Assembly: GCA_051654865.1 (NCBI GenBank)
Contig: JBOFYV010000136.1
Location: 1-26,754, forward strand
Origin: JBOFOR01 sp051654865
GTDB taxonomy: Bacteria > Bacillota > Clostridia > Peptostreptococcales > Peptostreptococcaceae
Reading direction: 5' to 3'
Length of the DNA: 26,754 bases
Position 1 is the stretch's first letter, and each line of letters opens with the position of its first letter. The translations under genes and the position numbers were made by a program. The notes beneath the pieces were generated by a model, which saw only the letters and a list, made by a program, of their open reading frames with translations, was not told where the DNA came from and made no database searches. This document shows positions 15,550 through 23,678 of this stretch, in pieces.

Positions 15550-16779
15550 CTAAAATGCCCAATTTCCGTCTTTAAATATTTGTACTTCTTCACCACTATA
15601 TGTAGTACCTACAATATTCATATCATTTGAACCTATCATAAAGTCAACGTGAGTTAAGCTATCATTTACACCATACTTGTCCATCTCATCATCTTTGATT
15701 TCATCTCCGTTTTTTATGCAAGTTTTATAAGCCGAGCCAATAGCAAAGTGACAAGATGCATTTTCATCAAATAATGTATTAAAGAATACTATATTTGTAT
15801 CAGATATTGGTGATTTAAAAGGAACTAAAGCTACTTCACCTAAGTAATGAGAACCTTCATCTGTATCAATAAGTTTACCTAATGTTTCATAGCCTTTCTC
15901 AGCTGTATACTCTACGATTTTTCCATCTTTAAATGTTAAAGAGAAATTATCAATAACATTACCACCATATACAAGAGGTTTTGTGCTATATACTATACCA
16001 TCAACCTTAAACTTGTGAGGCATAGAGAAAATTTCCTCAGTTGGAATATTTGCATTAAAGTTTACACCAGTTGGATCATATGAAGCACCACTTGCCCATA
16101 TATGTCCCTCTGGTAAATCCATAGTTAAATCGGTTTTGCTAGATTTAAACGTTAATGTTTTAAAATTGCTTTTATTTAAGAAATCAGTTCTTTCTTTTAG
16201 ATTTGAGTTATGTTTATTCCAAGACTCAACAGGATTTTCTGTATCTACTCTCGTGCATTTAAATATAGCATCCCATAGCTTAGATACTGCTTCTTCGCTA
16301 GATATATTAGGGAATACTTTTTTAGCCCATGCTTCAGTAGGTATAGAAACTATACTCCACTTACATTTATCAGATAGAGTATAAGATCTCCACTCTTTTA
16401 AAGCAGCAGCAGAAGCTTTTTGGAAATTAGCTACTCTTTGAGGGTCAACATCTTTTAATAAATCAGGGTTTTGTGCATAAACAGTTAAAAAAGCTCCTCC
16501 TTCCTTAGCTATATCTACATATTGATCAGATGTCCATTTAGGGAATTCATTAAATGTTTCTTCTGGAGCTTTTAAGTATTTTATTAAAGTACACTCCTCA
16601 TCAGACCATTCTATATGTACGTTCTTAGCACCGGCTTCGTAAGCATGTGATACAACTTTTCTAATAAAAGGAGCACATTCTATAGGTGATCTAACTAAAA
16701 GCGTTTGACCAGGTTGTATATTAACTCCTACTTTTACTGCTAGTTTAGCATATTCGTCTAGATTTCTTTCAAAATTCAT
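15550..16779 (-). CDS. M29-family metallo-aminopeptidase
   Basis: A 409-residue aminopeptidase of the AmpS/PepS/aminopeptidase T family (MEROPS M29), which removes N-terminal residues from peptides with a two-metal site in the cytosol. The N-terminal part (YAKLAVKVGVNIQPGQTLLVRSPIE) and the block WASGASYDPTGVNFNANIPTEEIFSMP are typical. The presumed metal ligands appear in order: Glu in NIPTEEIF, Glu in LGEVALVP, His in FDENASCHFAIGSAY, and the HVDFMIG His and Asp near the C-terminus. Length and ending (GNWAF) fit the family. AGGAGGT (complement of 16786-16792) precedes the ATG at 16779. It is divergent from the nitroreductase gene. The gap between them (16780-17076) holds repeated ATACTAA/TTAGTAT half-sites that may regulate either. 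Confidence 0.95.
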   Translation of the reverse strand: MNFERNLDEYAKLAVKVGVNIQPGQTLLVRSPIECAPFIRKVVSHAYEAGAKNVHIEWSDEECTLIKYLKAPEETFNEFPKWTSDQYVDIAKEGGAFLTVYAQNPDLLKDVDPQRVANFQKASAAALKEWRSYTLSDKCKWSIVSIPTEAWAKKVFPNISSEEAVSKLWDAIFKCTRVDTENPVESWNKHNSNLKERTDFLNKSNFKTLTFKSSKTDLTMDLPEGHIWASGASYDPTGVNFNANIPTEEIFSMPHKFKVDGIVYSTKPLVYGGNVIDNFSLTFKDGKIVEYTAEKGYETLGKLIDTDEGSHYLGEVALVPFKSPISDTNIVFFNTLFDENASCHFAIGSAYKTCIKNGDEIKDDEMDKYGVNDSLTHVDFMIGSNDMNIVGTTYSGEEVQIFKDGNWAF

Positions 16780-16800
16780 ATAGTTACCTCCTAAAAATAA

Positions 16801-16961
16801 AATGATACTAATTATATTTTAGTACATACTAGTATTAAAAATACTAAAAAAATAAAAAAAATGGATATTATTTACATAAAAATAATTTAAGAGATATTAA
16901 GAGATAGTTTGATTGTATAAATTGTTTAGTATTTATGAGAATGATACTAAAACTAAACAAT
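16801..16961. promoter_or_regulatory. Cluster of ATACTAA/TTAGTAT half-sites in a divergent gap
   Basis: Six related elements lie in 160 bp: TACTAA 16806-16811, TTAGTA 16819-16824, palindromic TACTAGTA 16827-16834, ATACTAA 16841-16847, TTTAGTAT 16925-16932 and ATACTAAA 16944-16951. The last two form an inverted repeat around TATGAGAATG. A second dyad, ATTGTTTAG 16921-16929 with CTAAACAAT 16953-16961, surrounds it. The 11-mer AATGATACTAA occurs twice (16801-16811, 16940-16950); the second copy partly resembles a Fur box. The regulator is unknown. Confidence 0.45.
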
Positions 16962-17076
16962 AAAAATAATAAAAAATGTTGAAAAATAGAGTATTTTATC
17001 ATAAAAAGTATACAAAAATACAAAAAAGAATTTATAATATATATATAGACAGAATGTATTAACTAGGAGGAAGTAA

Positions 17077-17904
17077 ATGGAGCTATATGATGCCATTTTT
17101 TATAGAAAATCAACAAGAAATTACTCTAATAAAAAAGTAATAGGACAACTAATGAATGAAGTAAAAGAGATTTGTTCTGAAATAGCAGACTCAAATGGAG
17201 ATTTAAATATTAAAGCAAATGTAGTTGAAAGAGGACACTTAATTCATTTTTCAATGGGGAAAAAATTTAAAATAAAAGCACCACATTATATAATAGTAAC
17301 CTGCAAAAAAGGGGAAGATTATTTACAAAAGGTTGGATTTGCAATAGAGGAAATAGTATTGCATTTAACTACACTAGGTTTAGCAACGTGTTGGTTAGAA
17401 TGTGATTTAAAAACAGAAGATGTTATAGAGTTTACTAGAGAAGAAGAATATGAATATACAAGAAAGAATGATACTGATGAGGAACAGCAAGAAGATGAGG
17501 AAGAAGTAGAAAAAGAAGAACCGGTTATTTTAATTGCATTTGGATATCCGGAAGAATCAGAAGTACTATTTAGAGATGAAGAAAAACAATTAGATAGAAA
17601 AAGTATAAAACATATTTGTAAAAAATCAGACAAAAAATATGAATTTATAATTGAAGCAATTAGGTTATCTCCTTCATTTAAAAACTATCAACCATGGGTA
17701 TTATATAAGAGTACAGATGGATTTAATTTATATGAAGAAAAACAAAAGAAAAATAACGTAAATATGAGTAAAATAAGTATGGGAGTTGCACTTAAACACT
17801 TAGATTTAGCATGCAAAAAATATGGACTATCAGTAAGTTATGAAAAACAAAAATGTAAGAAGAAAATAGGCAAAGAATATTACACTAGTGCTATTATTAA
17901 ATAA
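17077..17904 (+). CDS. TM1586-type nitroreductase-fold protein with acidic insert
   Basis: A 275-residue flavin nitroreductase-fold protein. The N-terminal LYDAIFYRKSTRNYSNKKV is the usual Arg/Ser-rich FMN phosphate segment. GLATCWLECDLK (about 101-112) matches the family region near the flavin. A second block, IIEAIRLSPSFKNYQPWVLY (about 190-209), holds the Asn-x-Gln-Pro-Trp motif more usually found near the N-terminus. This two-part arrangement matches the putative TM nitroreductase group (TM1586-like), whose substrates are unknown. Residues 132-148 (DTDEEQQEDEEEVEKEE) are an acidic, probably disordered insertion between the halves. AGGAGG at 17065-17070 sets the start. It is followed by the pyr leader and has no obvious terminator of its own. 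Confidence 0.82.
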   Translation: MELYDAIFYRKSTRNYSNKKVIGQLMNEVKEICSEIADSNGDLNIKANVVERGHLIHFSMGKKFKIKAPHYIIVTCKKGEDYLQKVGFAIEEIVLHLTTLGLATCWLECDLKTEDVIEFTREEEYEYTRKNDTDEEQQEDEEEVEKEEPVILIAFGYPEESEVLFRDEEKQLDRKSIKHICKKSDKKYEFIIEAIRLSPSFKNYQPWVLYKSTDGFNLYEEKQKKNNVNMSKISMGVALKHLDLACKKYGLSVSYEKQKCKKKIGKEYYTSAIIK

Positions 17905-17961
17905 TATTTAAAATGAAATGTAAAATTTAAATAAAATATTAAAGAATCATTGAAAGAAATA

Positions 17962-17990
17962 TTGACAAGATAAGGAAAAAATGTAATAAT
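17962..17990 (+). promoter_or_regulatory. Promoter of the pyrF-carA-carB operon
   Basis: Consensus TTGACA at 17962-17967, a 17-bp spacer with TG at 17982-17983, and AATAAT at 17985-17990 form a strong extended -10 promoter. Transcription from about 17997 gives a leader near 370 nt that contains all the PyrR elements. Confidence 0.75.
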
Positions 17991-18014
17991 TGTAACAAAG
18001 ATAAAGCTTTAATA

Positions 18015-18030
18015 TATTCCAGAGAGAATA
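18015..18030 (+). promoter_or_regulatory. PyrR-like hairpin near the transcript start
   Basis: TATTC (18015-18019) and GAATA (18026-18030) close a CAGAGA hexaloop, identical to the loop of the second PyrR site. The stem lacks the conserved AGUC/GGCU pairs, and no terminator follows before the first attenuator. It may be a degenerate or auxiliary PyrR site, or a coincidence. Confidence 0.35.
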
Positions 18031-18070
18031 GAAAGTATTTATTAAGATTAAATTATAATAAAATAAAACT

Positions 18071-18168
18071 CCTTGAAAGTAGTCCCGAGAGGCTAAAAAG
18101 GTTAAATATAAAATGTATTAATTAAATTTGTATTTATAACCTCTAGCCGTATAGACTAGAGGTTTTTT
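18071..18168 (+). promoter_or_regulatory. PyrR attenuator 1 (binding loop plus terminator)
   Basis: AGTCCCGAGAGGCT (18081-18094) fits the PyrR binding-loop consensus ARUCCNGNGAGGYU, closed by CCTT/AAGG (18071-18074 with 18098-18101). The terminator AACCTCTAG (18138-18146) with CTAGAGGTT (18156-18164) ends in six T. GGCT and GGTT of the binding region can pair with AGCC (18145-18148) and AACC (18138-18141), giving a competing antiterminator. By the known mechanism, UMP-bound PyrR would hold the loop, free the terminator and stop transcription. Confidence 0.88.
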
Positions 18169-18209
18169 ATATATAAAAAATAAATTAAAAAGAAAATAAT
18201 AAAGTCTTT

Positions 18210-18291
18210 TAAACTAGTCCAGAGAGGCTGGGAAAGATATCTAATACATAGATAAAATCCTTATACCTCCGTTGGTGTAAGGATTTTTTTT
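18210..18291 (+). promoter_or_regulatory. PyrR attenuator 2 (binding loop plus terminator)
   Basis: AGTCCAGAGAGGCTG (18216-18230) matches the PyrR loop consensus exactly. The terminator has a 14-bp stem (18254-18267 with 18274-18287) with one G-T pair and a run of eight T (18284-18291). An antiterminator can form from TATCTA (18238-18243) with TAGATA (18249-18254) and nearby GG/CC pairs. It lies about 75 bp before pyrF. A short CAACG/CGTTG hairpin (about 18294-18311) follows. Confidence 0.9.
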
Positions 18292-18364
18292 AGCAACGTA
18301 CTCAGTCGTTGGCGATATGAGCGAAGCTAAATTTTAGGGCTTTATTAAAGAAGGAGAGAGTAAG

Positions 18365-19081
18365 ATGATAAACGGTAAAGATAAATTAATAGTTGCAATT
18401 GATACTAACGAATTTGATAAAGCTAAGGAATTAATAGACAGATTAGAAGATAGCGTAGATATATTTAAAGTAGGATTAGAACAATATGTTGCTACTAGGG
18501 GAAAAACAGTAGACTACTTAAATGAAAAAGGTAAGAAAATATTCTTAGATCTTAAGTTCCACGATATACCAAACACTATGCAAAGTGCAGTAAGAGCAGC
18601 AGTAAGAGATAAGGTTTGGTTAATGACAATACACGTATCTGATATGGAAGGTATGAGACAATGTGCTTTAGCTGCTAAAGAAGAAGCAGAAAAGTTAAAC
18701 ATACCAAAACCAATAATAGTTGGAGTTACAGTTTTAACATCATTAAGCAACAAAGATTTAGAAGATATAGGATGTAATATGACAACTGAAGAATTAGCTA
18801 TAAAAAGAGCAAAGTTAGCTAAGGAATCAGGAATAGATGGAATAGTTTGTTCAGCTCAAGAAGTTGATAAAATAGTAGAAGCATGTGGTACAGATTTTGT
18901 GACAGTATGTCCAGGTATAAGACCATCAACTGCAGAAGTAGGAGATCAAAAAAGGGTTGTTACTCCAGCTGATGCAATAAACAAAGGTGCTCACTACTTA
19001 GTAGTTGGAAGACCTATAACTAAAGCAGAAGATCCAAGACAATCAGCAATAAATATCGTAACTGAAATAGAAAATGCTTAG
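18365..19081 (+). CDS. pyrF: Orotidine 5'-phosphate decarboxylase
   Basis: PyrF decarboxylates OMP to UMP, the last step of UMP synthesis. The 238 residues carry the catalytic strand FLDLKFHDIPNT with Asp62, Lys64 and Asp67, the charged active-site network of the family. The N-terminal LIVAIDTNEFDKA and the phosphate-binding CPGIRPSTAEVGDQKRVVTP and VVGRPIT near the C-terminus complete the TIM-barrel pattern. Length and blocks match the B. subtilis-type short PyrF. AAGGAGAG (18351-18358) precedes the ATG. The gene is first in the operon behind two PyrR attenuators, so it and carAB should be shut off by high UMP. The carA ribosome-binding site overlaps its stop codon. Confidence 0.97.
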   Translation: MINGKDKLIVAIDTNEFDKAKELIDRLEDSVDIFKVGLEQYVATRGKTVDYLNEKGKKIFLDLKFHDIPNTMQSAVRAAVRDKVWLMTIHVSDMEGMRQCALAAKEEAEKLNIPKPIIVGVTVLTSLSNKDLEDIGCNMTTEELAIKRAKLAKESGIDGIVCSAQEVDKIVEACGTDFVTVCPGIRPSTAEVGDQKRVVTPADAINKGAHYLVVGRPITKAEDPRQSAINIVTEIENA

Positions 19082-19093
19082 GAGGTAGGATAT

Positions 19094-20140
19094 ATGAAGG
19101 GGAAATTAATATTACAAGACGGAACAGTATTCGAAGGTAAAGCTTTTGGATATTTACAAGATAGCGTAGGAGAAGTTGTATTCAATACTTCAATGACAGG
19201 ATATGGAGAAGTTTTAACAGATCCTTCTTACTACGGACAAATAGTAACAATGACTTATCCGTTAATAGGAAATTATGGAATAAATTTAGAGGACGTTGAG
19301 TCTAGAGGAGTACATGTAAAAGGATTTATAGTAAGAGAAAAAAGTGATACACCTAGCAACTTTAGATGTGAAATGGATGTAGATACATACTTAAAGCAAA
19401 ACAAAGTTATAGGACTTGAAGGAATAGATACAAGAGCCTTAACTAAAATACTAAGAAACAACGGTACTATGAAAGGTATAATAACTTTAGAAAATGCTTC
19501 ATTAGAAGATGTTCAAGCTAAGCTAGATGCTTTTTCAAACACTACTGCAGTAAAAACTGTAACTAGAAAAGAAGTTGAGCATATAGCTGGAGAAGGAACT
19601 AAAGTAGCTGTTATGGACTTTGGAGTTAAGCAAAACATATTAAGATCATTTGCCCAGAGGAACTGTGACATAACAGTATTCCCTGCAACAACAAAGCCAG
19701 AAGAAATATTAGCGATAAATCCTGATTTAATATTCTTATCAAATGGACCTGGAGATCCAGAAGATTTAGAAGATGTTATAGAAAACATAAAAGAATTAGT
19801 AGGAAAGAAACCTATAGTTGGGATATGCTTAGGACACCAATTATTAGCTTTAACATTAGGTGGTCAAACAAGTAAATTAAAGTTTGGACACAGAGGTGGA
19901 AACCATCCTGTTAAAGATTTAGAAGAAAATAAAGTATTTATAACATCTCAAAACCATGGATACTATGTATCTGAAATGCCAGAAAACATGGTAGTTACAC
20001 ATGTAAACTTAAATGACAATACAGTGGAAGGTATGAGACATATGCAGTTACCAATATACAGCGTTCAGTACCATCCAGAAGCTTGTCCAGGACCAAAAGA
20101 CAACGATTATATATTCGATAAGTTTTTAGAGTTAGTTTAA
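19094..20140 (+). CDS. carA: Carbamoyl-phosphate synthase small (glutaminase) subunit
   Basis: CarA hydrolyses glutamine and passes ammonia to CarB. The N-terminal domain (about 1-150; GKLILQDGTVFEGKAFGY, FNTSMTGYGEVLTDPSYYGQIV) is the small-chain domain. The C-terminal half is a class I amidotransferase with Cys245 in VGICLGHQLLAL and the His-Glu pair in QYHPEACPGP. The 348 residues fit the pyrimidine-type CarA. AGGAGG (19080-19085) overlaps the pyrF stop codon 8 bp before the ATG, which suggests coupled translation. Its position in a PyrR-controlled operon points to pyrimidine rather than arginine supply. Pooling with the carbamoyl phosphate made by ArcB is possible but not shown here. Confidence 0.97.
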   Translation: MKGKLILQDGTVFEGKAFGYLQDSVGEVVFNTSMTGYGEVLTDPSYYGQIVTMTYPLIGNYGINLEDVESRGVHVKGFIVREKSDTPSNFRCEMDVDTYLKQNKVIGLEGIDTRALTKILRNNGTMKGIITLENASLEDVQAKLDAFSNTTAVKTVTRKEVEHIAGEGTKVAVMDFGVKQNILRSFAQRNCDITVFPATTKPEEILAINPDLIFLSNGPGDPEDLEDVIENIKELVGKKPIVGICLGHQLLALTLGGQTSKLKFGHRGGNHPVKDLEENKVFITSQNHGYYVSEMPENMVVTHVNLNDNTVEGMRHMQLPIYSVQYHPEACPGPKDNDYIFDKFLELV

Positions 20141-20178
20141 TAAAAAATCGTTTAGAAATTAGATAAGGAGAAAAAATT

Positions 20179-23100
20179 ATGCCTAAAATAGAGAGTATAA
20201 AAAAGACATTAGTATTAGGTTCAGGACCTATAATCATAGGGCAAGCAGCAGAGTTTGACTACTCTGGAACACAAGCTTGTCAAGCTTTAAAAGAAGAGGG
20301 AATAGAAGTTGTATTAATAAATAGTAACCCAGCTACAATAATGACGGATAAAGAAGTAGCGGATAAAATATATATAGAACCATTAACAATAGAATTTATA
20401 GAAAAAATAATAGAAAAAGAAAGACCAGACAGTATATTAGCAGGAATGGGTGGTCAAACAGCACTTAACCTTGCTATAGAACTTCAAGAAGCTGGAATAC
20501 TAGATAAGTACGATGTAAAAGTTTTAGGAACTTCAGTAGAGTCTATAAAAAAAGGTGAAGATAGAGATTTATTCAGAGAAGTAATGAGAGAAATAAATCA
20601 ACCTGTAATAGTTAGTGATATAGTAACTAGCTTAGAAGCTGGTTTAGAATTTGCTAACCAAATAGGATACCCGGTAGTTGTAAGACCTGCATATACACTT
20701 GGAGGAACAGGAGGAGGTATAGCTGAAACTGTAGAAGAGTTAACAGAAATACTTACTCAAGGATTACAATTAAGTCCAGTTAGCCAAGTATTACTTGAAA
20801 AAAGTATAAAAGGTTGGAAAGAAATCGAGTACGAAGTAGTAAGAGATGGTAACGGTAACTGTATAACTGTATGTAATATGGAAAATATAGATCCAGTTGG
20901 AGTACATACAGGAGATAGTATAGTTGTAGCACCAAGTCAAACTTTAAGCGACAAAGAATATCAAATGCTTAGAAAAGCATCAATTGATATAATAAACGCA
21001 ATAGAAGTTCAAGGTGGATGTAACGTACAGATAGCGCTACACCCAACTAGCTTAGAATATGCAATAATAGAAATAAACCCTAGAGTTTCTAGATCATCAG
21101 CATTAGCATCAAAAGCTACTGGTTACCCAATAGCTAAAGTTGGAGCAAAAATAGCTTTAGGATATACATTAGATGAAATAGAAAATGCAGTTACAAAGAA
21201 AACTTATGCATGTTTCGAACCTACATTAGACTATGTAGTAGTAAAAATACCAAAGTGGCCATTTGATAAGTTCAAGCAAGCTAACAGAAAGCTAGGAACA
21301 AAAATGATGGCAACTGGGGAAATAATGAGTATAGGAAGCAACTTTGAATCGGCAATGCTAAAAGGTATAAGATCTCTAGAAATAGGAAAATACTCATTAG
21401 TTCATGCTCCATCAGAAGAAAAGAGCATAGAAGCATTAAAAGCAAGTGTTGTAGTTCCAGATGATGAGAGATTATTCGACTTAGCTGAAATGATAAGAAG
21501 AGGCTATAAGATAGAGATGATAGAACAAATCACTGGTGTAGATAAGTGGTTTATAAATAAATTCAAGTGGATAGTAGAGCAAGAAGAAAAGTTAAAGGGA
21601 ATGAAAATAGATGAGATACACAAAGATTATCTATTAGAATTAAAGAAAAAAGGATTCTCTGATAAAGGTATAGCTGACTTAATGAAGATAAGTCCAGAAA
21701 GATTATGTGAATTAAGAAGATTATACAACATACAACCTGCATACAAAATGGTTGATACTTGTGGAGGAGAGTTTGATGCATTATCTCCATACTACTATTC
21801 AACATATGAGCAATATGATGAAGTAGAAGTATCTGATAGAAAGAAAGTAGTAGTATTAGGTTCTGGACCAATAAGAATAGGTCAAGGTATAGAGTTCGAC
21901 TACTGTTCAGTACACTGTGTAAAATCGTTAAGAAACATGGGAATAGAAACTATAATAGTTAACAACAACCCAGAAACAGTAAGTACAGACTTCGATACAT
22001 CTGATAAATTATACTTCGAACCATTAACAGAGGAAGAAGTATTAAACATAATAGAAAAAGAAAATCCAGATGGTGTAATACTACAATTTGGTGGTCAAAC
22101 AGCTATAAAGCTTGCTAAATTCTTACACGAAAAGAATATAAAAATATTAGGAACAGATTTCACTGATATAGATGCAGCAGAAGATAGAGAAAAGTTTGAA
22201 GAATTATTAGAGAAATTAGATATAAACAGACCAAAAGGAAAAGCTATATGGTCAGTTGAAGAAGGTATAGAAGAAGCTAATAAATTAGGTTATCCAGTAT
22301 TAGTTAGACCATCTTACGTACTTGGTGGTCAAGGTATGGAAATAACTTATGATCAAACTAAATTAGCTACTTACTTAGAAAGTGCCTTCCAAAGAGATAA
22401 GAAAAACCCAGTACTTATAGATAAGTACTTAACAGGTAGAGAAATAGAAGTAGACGCTATATGTGATGGTAAAGATATATTAATACCAGGTATAATGGAA
22501 CACTTAGAAAGAGCCGGAGTTCACTCTGGAGACAGTATAACAATGTACCCAAGCCAAAACATAAGTGATGAAATAAAAGCTAAGATAGTAGATTACACTA
22601 AGAAAATAGCTATAGAACTAAACGTACTTGGAATGGTTAACATACAGTTTATAGAATTCCAAAATGAATTATACATAATAGAGGTTAACCCAAGAGCAAG
22701 TAGAACAGTTCCATATATAAGTAAGGTAAGTAATGTACCTATAGTAGATTTAGCTACTAGATGTATGTTAGGAGCTGAGTTAAAAGACTTAGGATATGGT
22801 ACAGGAGTATACAAAGAGCCTAAGTTAGTATCTGTTAAGGTGCCAGTATTCTCAATGTCTAAGTTAGCTAGAGTTGATGTAAGTCTAGGACCTGAAATGA
22901 AATCTACAGGAGAAGTACTAGGTGTAGGTGAAAACTTAGAAGAAGCATTATACAAAGGATTTATAGCGGCAGGTAAAGAAATGTCTGATCAAAGAGGTGT
23001 AGTACTTGCAACTATAAACAACTATGATAAAGATGAATTTATGGAAATAGCAAAAGATATGAAGGAATTAGGATATACTTTCGTAGCTACAGAAGGAACG

Positions 23101-23406
23101 GCTAAAGTGTTAGCTGAGAACGGAATAGAAGCAGCTATAGTTAACAGAGTGGAAGAAGCTAGACCTAATATATTAGATGCTATAAGAAATAAAGAAGTTG
23201 ATATAGTAATAAATACTCCTACTAAAGGAAATGACTCTACAAGAGATGGATTCAAGATAAGAAGAACTGCTACGGAGTTCTCTACTGAGGTAATGACATC
23301 ACTTGATACATTAAGAGCTTTAGTGGATGTTAAGAAGAAGCAAATAGTTAACAAAGAGTTAAATGTGTATGATATAGCACAAGAAGAAGCTGCTGTTACT
23401 AACTAA
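20179..23406 (+). CDS. carB: Carbamoyl-phosphate synthase large subunit
   Basis: CarB makes carbamoyl phosphate from bicarbonate, ammonia and two ATP. The 1075 residues show the internal duplication: LVLGSGPIIIGQAAEFDYSG near the start and VVVLGSGPIRIGQGIEFDY near residue 555 are repeated halves, each followed by an ATP-grasp domain (about 125-330 and 670-860; YPVVVRPAYTLGG and YPVLVRPSYVLGG). Between them is the oligomerisation region. The C-terminal part from about 935 (GYTFVATEGTAKVL; NTPTKGNDSTRDGFKIRR) is the MGS-like allosteric domain that senses UMP or ornithine in relatives. AAGGAG (20165-20170) supports the start. A strong terminator follows, so pyrB, pyrC, pyrD, pyrK and pyrE are not in this transcript. 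Confidence 0.98.
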   Translation: MPKIESIKKTLVLGSGPIIIGQAAEFDYSGTQACQALKEEGIEVVLINSNPATIMTDKEVADKIYIEPLTIEFIEKIIEKERPDSILAGMGGQTALNLAIELQEAGILDKYDVKVLGTSVESIKKGEDRDLFREVMREINQPVIVSDIVTSLEAGLEFANQIGYPVVVRPAYTLGGTGGGIAETVEELTEILTQGLQLSPVSQVLLEKSIKGWKEIEYEVVRDGNGNCITVCNMENIDPVGVHTGDSIVVAPSQTLSDKEYQMLRKASIDIINAIEVQGGCNVQIALHPTSLEYAIIEINPRVSRSSALASKATGYPIAKVGAKIALGYTLDEIENAVTKKTYACFEPTLDYVVVKIPKWPFDKFKQANRKLGTKMMATGEIMSIGSNFESAMLKGIRSLEIGKYSLVHAPSEEKSIEALKASVVVPDDERLFDLAEMIRRGYKIEMIEQITGVDKWFINKFKWIVEQEEKLKGMKIDEIHKDYLLELKKKGFSDKGIADLMKISPERLCELRRLYNIQPAYKMVDTCGGEFDALSPYYYSTYEQYDEVEVSDRKKVVVLGSGPIRIGQGIEFDYCSVHCVKSLRNMGIETIIVNNNPETVSTDFDTSDKLYFEPLTEEEVLNIIEKENPDGVILQFGGQTAIKLAKFLHEKNIKILGTDFTDIDAAEDREKFEELLEKLDINRPKGKAIWSVEEGIEEANKLGYPVLVRPSYVLGGQGMEITYDQTKLATYLESAFQRDKKNPVLIDKYLTGREIEVDAICDGKDILIPGIMEHLERAGVHSGDSITMYPSQNISDEIKAKIVDYTKKIAIELNVLGMVNIQFIEFQNELYIIEVNPRASRTVPYISKVSNVPIVDLATRCMLGAELKDLGYGTGVYKEPKLVSVKVPVFSMSKLARVDVSLGPEMKSTGEVLGVGENLEEALYKGFIAAGKEMSDQRGVVLATINNYDKDEFMEIAKDMKELGYTFVATEGTAKVLAENGIEAAIVNRVEEARPNILDAIRNKEVDIVINTPTKGNDSTRDGFKIRRTATEFSTEVMTSLDTLRALVDVKKKQIVNKELNVYDIAQEEAAVTN

Positions 23407-23428
23407 AAGATAATGTAGATAAATGATT

Positions 23429-23472
23429 AAAGAGGGTTGGATTCACAATATAGTGAATTTAACCCTCTTTTT
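23429..23472 (+). terminator. Terminator of the pyrF-carAB operon
   Basis: An 18-bp imperfect stem (23429-23446 with 23453-23470) contains AAAGAGGGTT/AACCCTCTTT and ATTCAC/GTGAAT, with a 6-nt loop and a T-run (23468-23472). Confidence 0.92.
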
Positions 23473-23678
23473 GTTTGGTTTTATTATGTATTCTACTTTG
23501 GTAGAAGAGGTAGGTATTATATGTATATAGATATAGGTGTTAAATAAGGGAGTAAGAAATGGTAGAGGTATAGTGGAAGATAAGATGGGAATAGTGGTCA
23601 ATATGTTTTTGATGTTGAAGAATATACAATTACTTATGTAGAAAATATGAAAAACAAATTACATAGGGGGATATTAAG
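23473..23678 (+). other. Gap before the TasA-like locus, possible coding remnant
   Basis: A purine-rich gap of 206 bp. From about 23586 one frame reads DGNSGQYVFDVEEYTITYVE before stopping near 23681. This looks coding but has no start or ribosome-binding site and has stops just upstream, so it may be a worn gene end or chance. AGGGGG (23665-23670) is the ribosome-binding site of the next gene. I cannot place a promoter, and I saw no c-di-GMP riboswitch. Confidence 0.3.
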
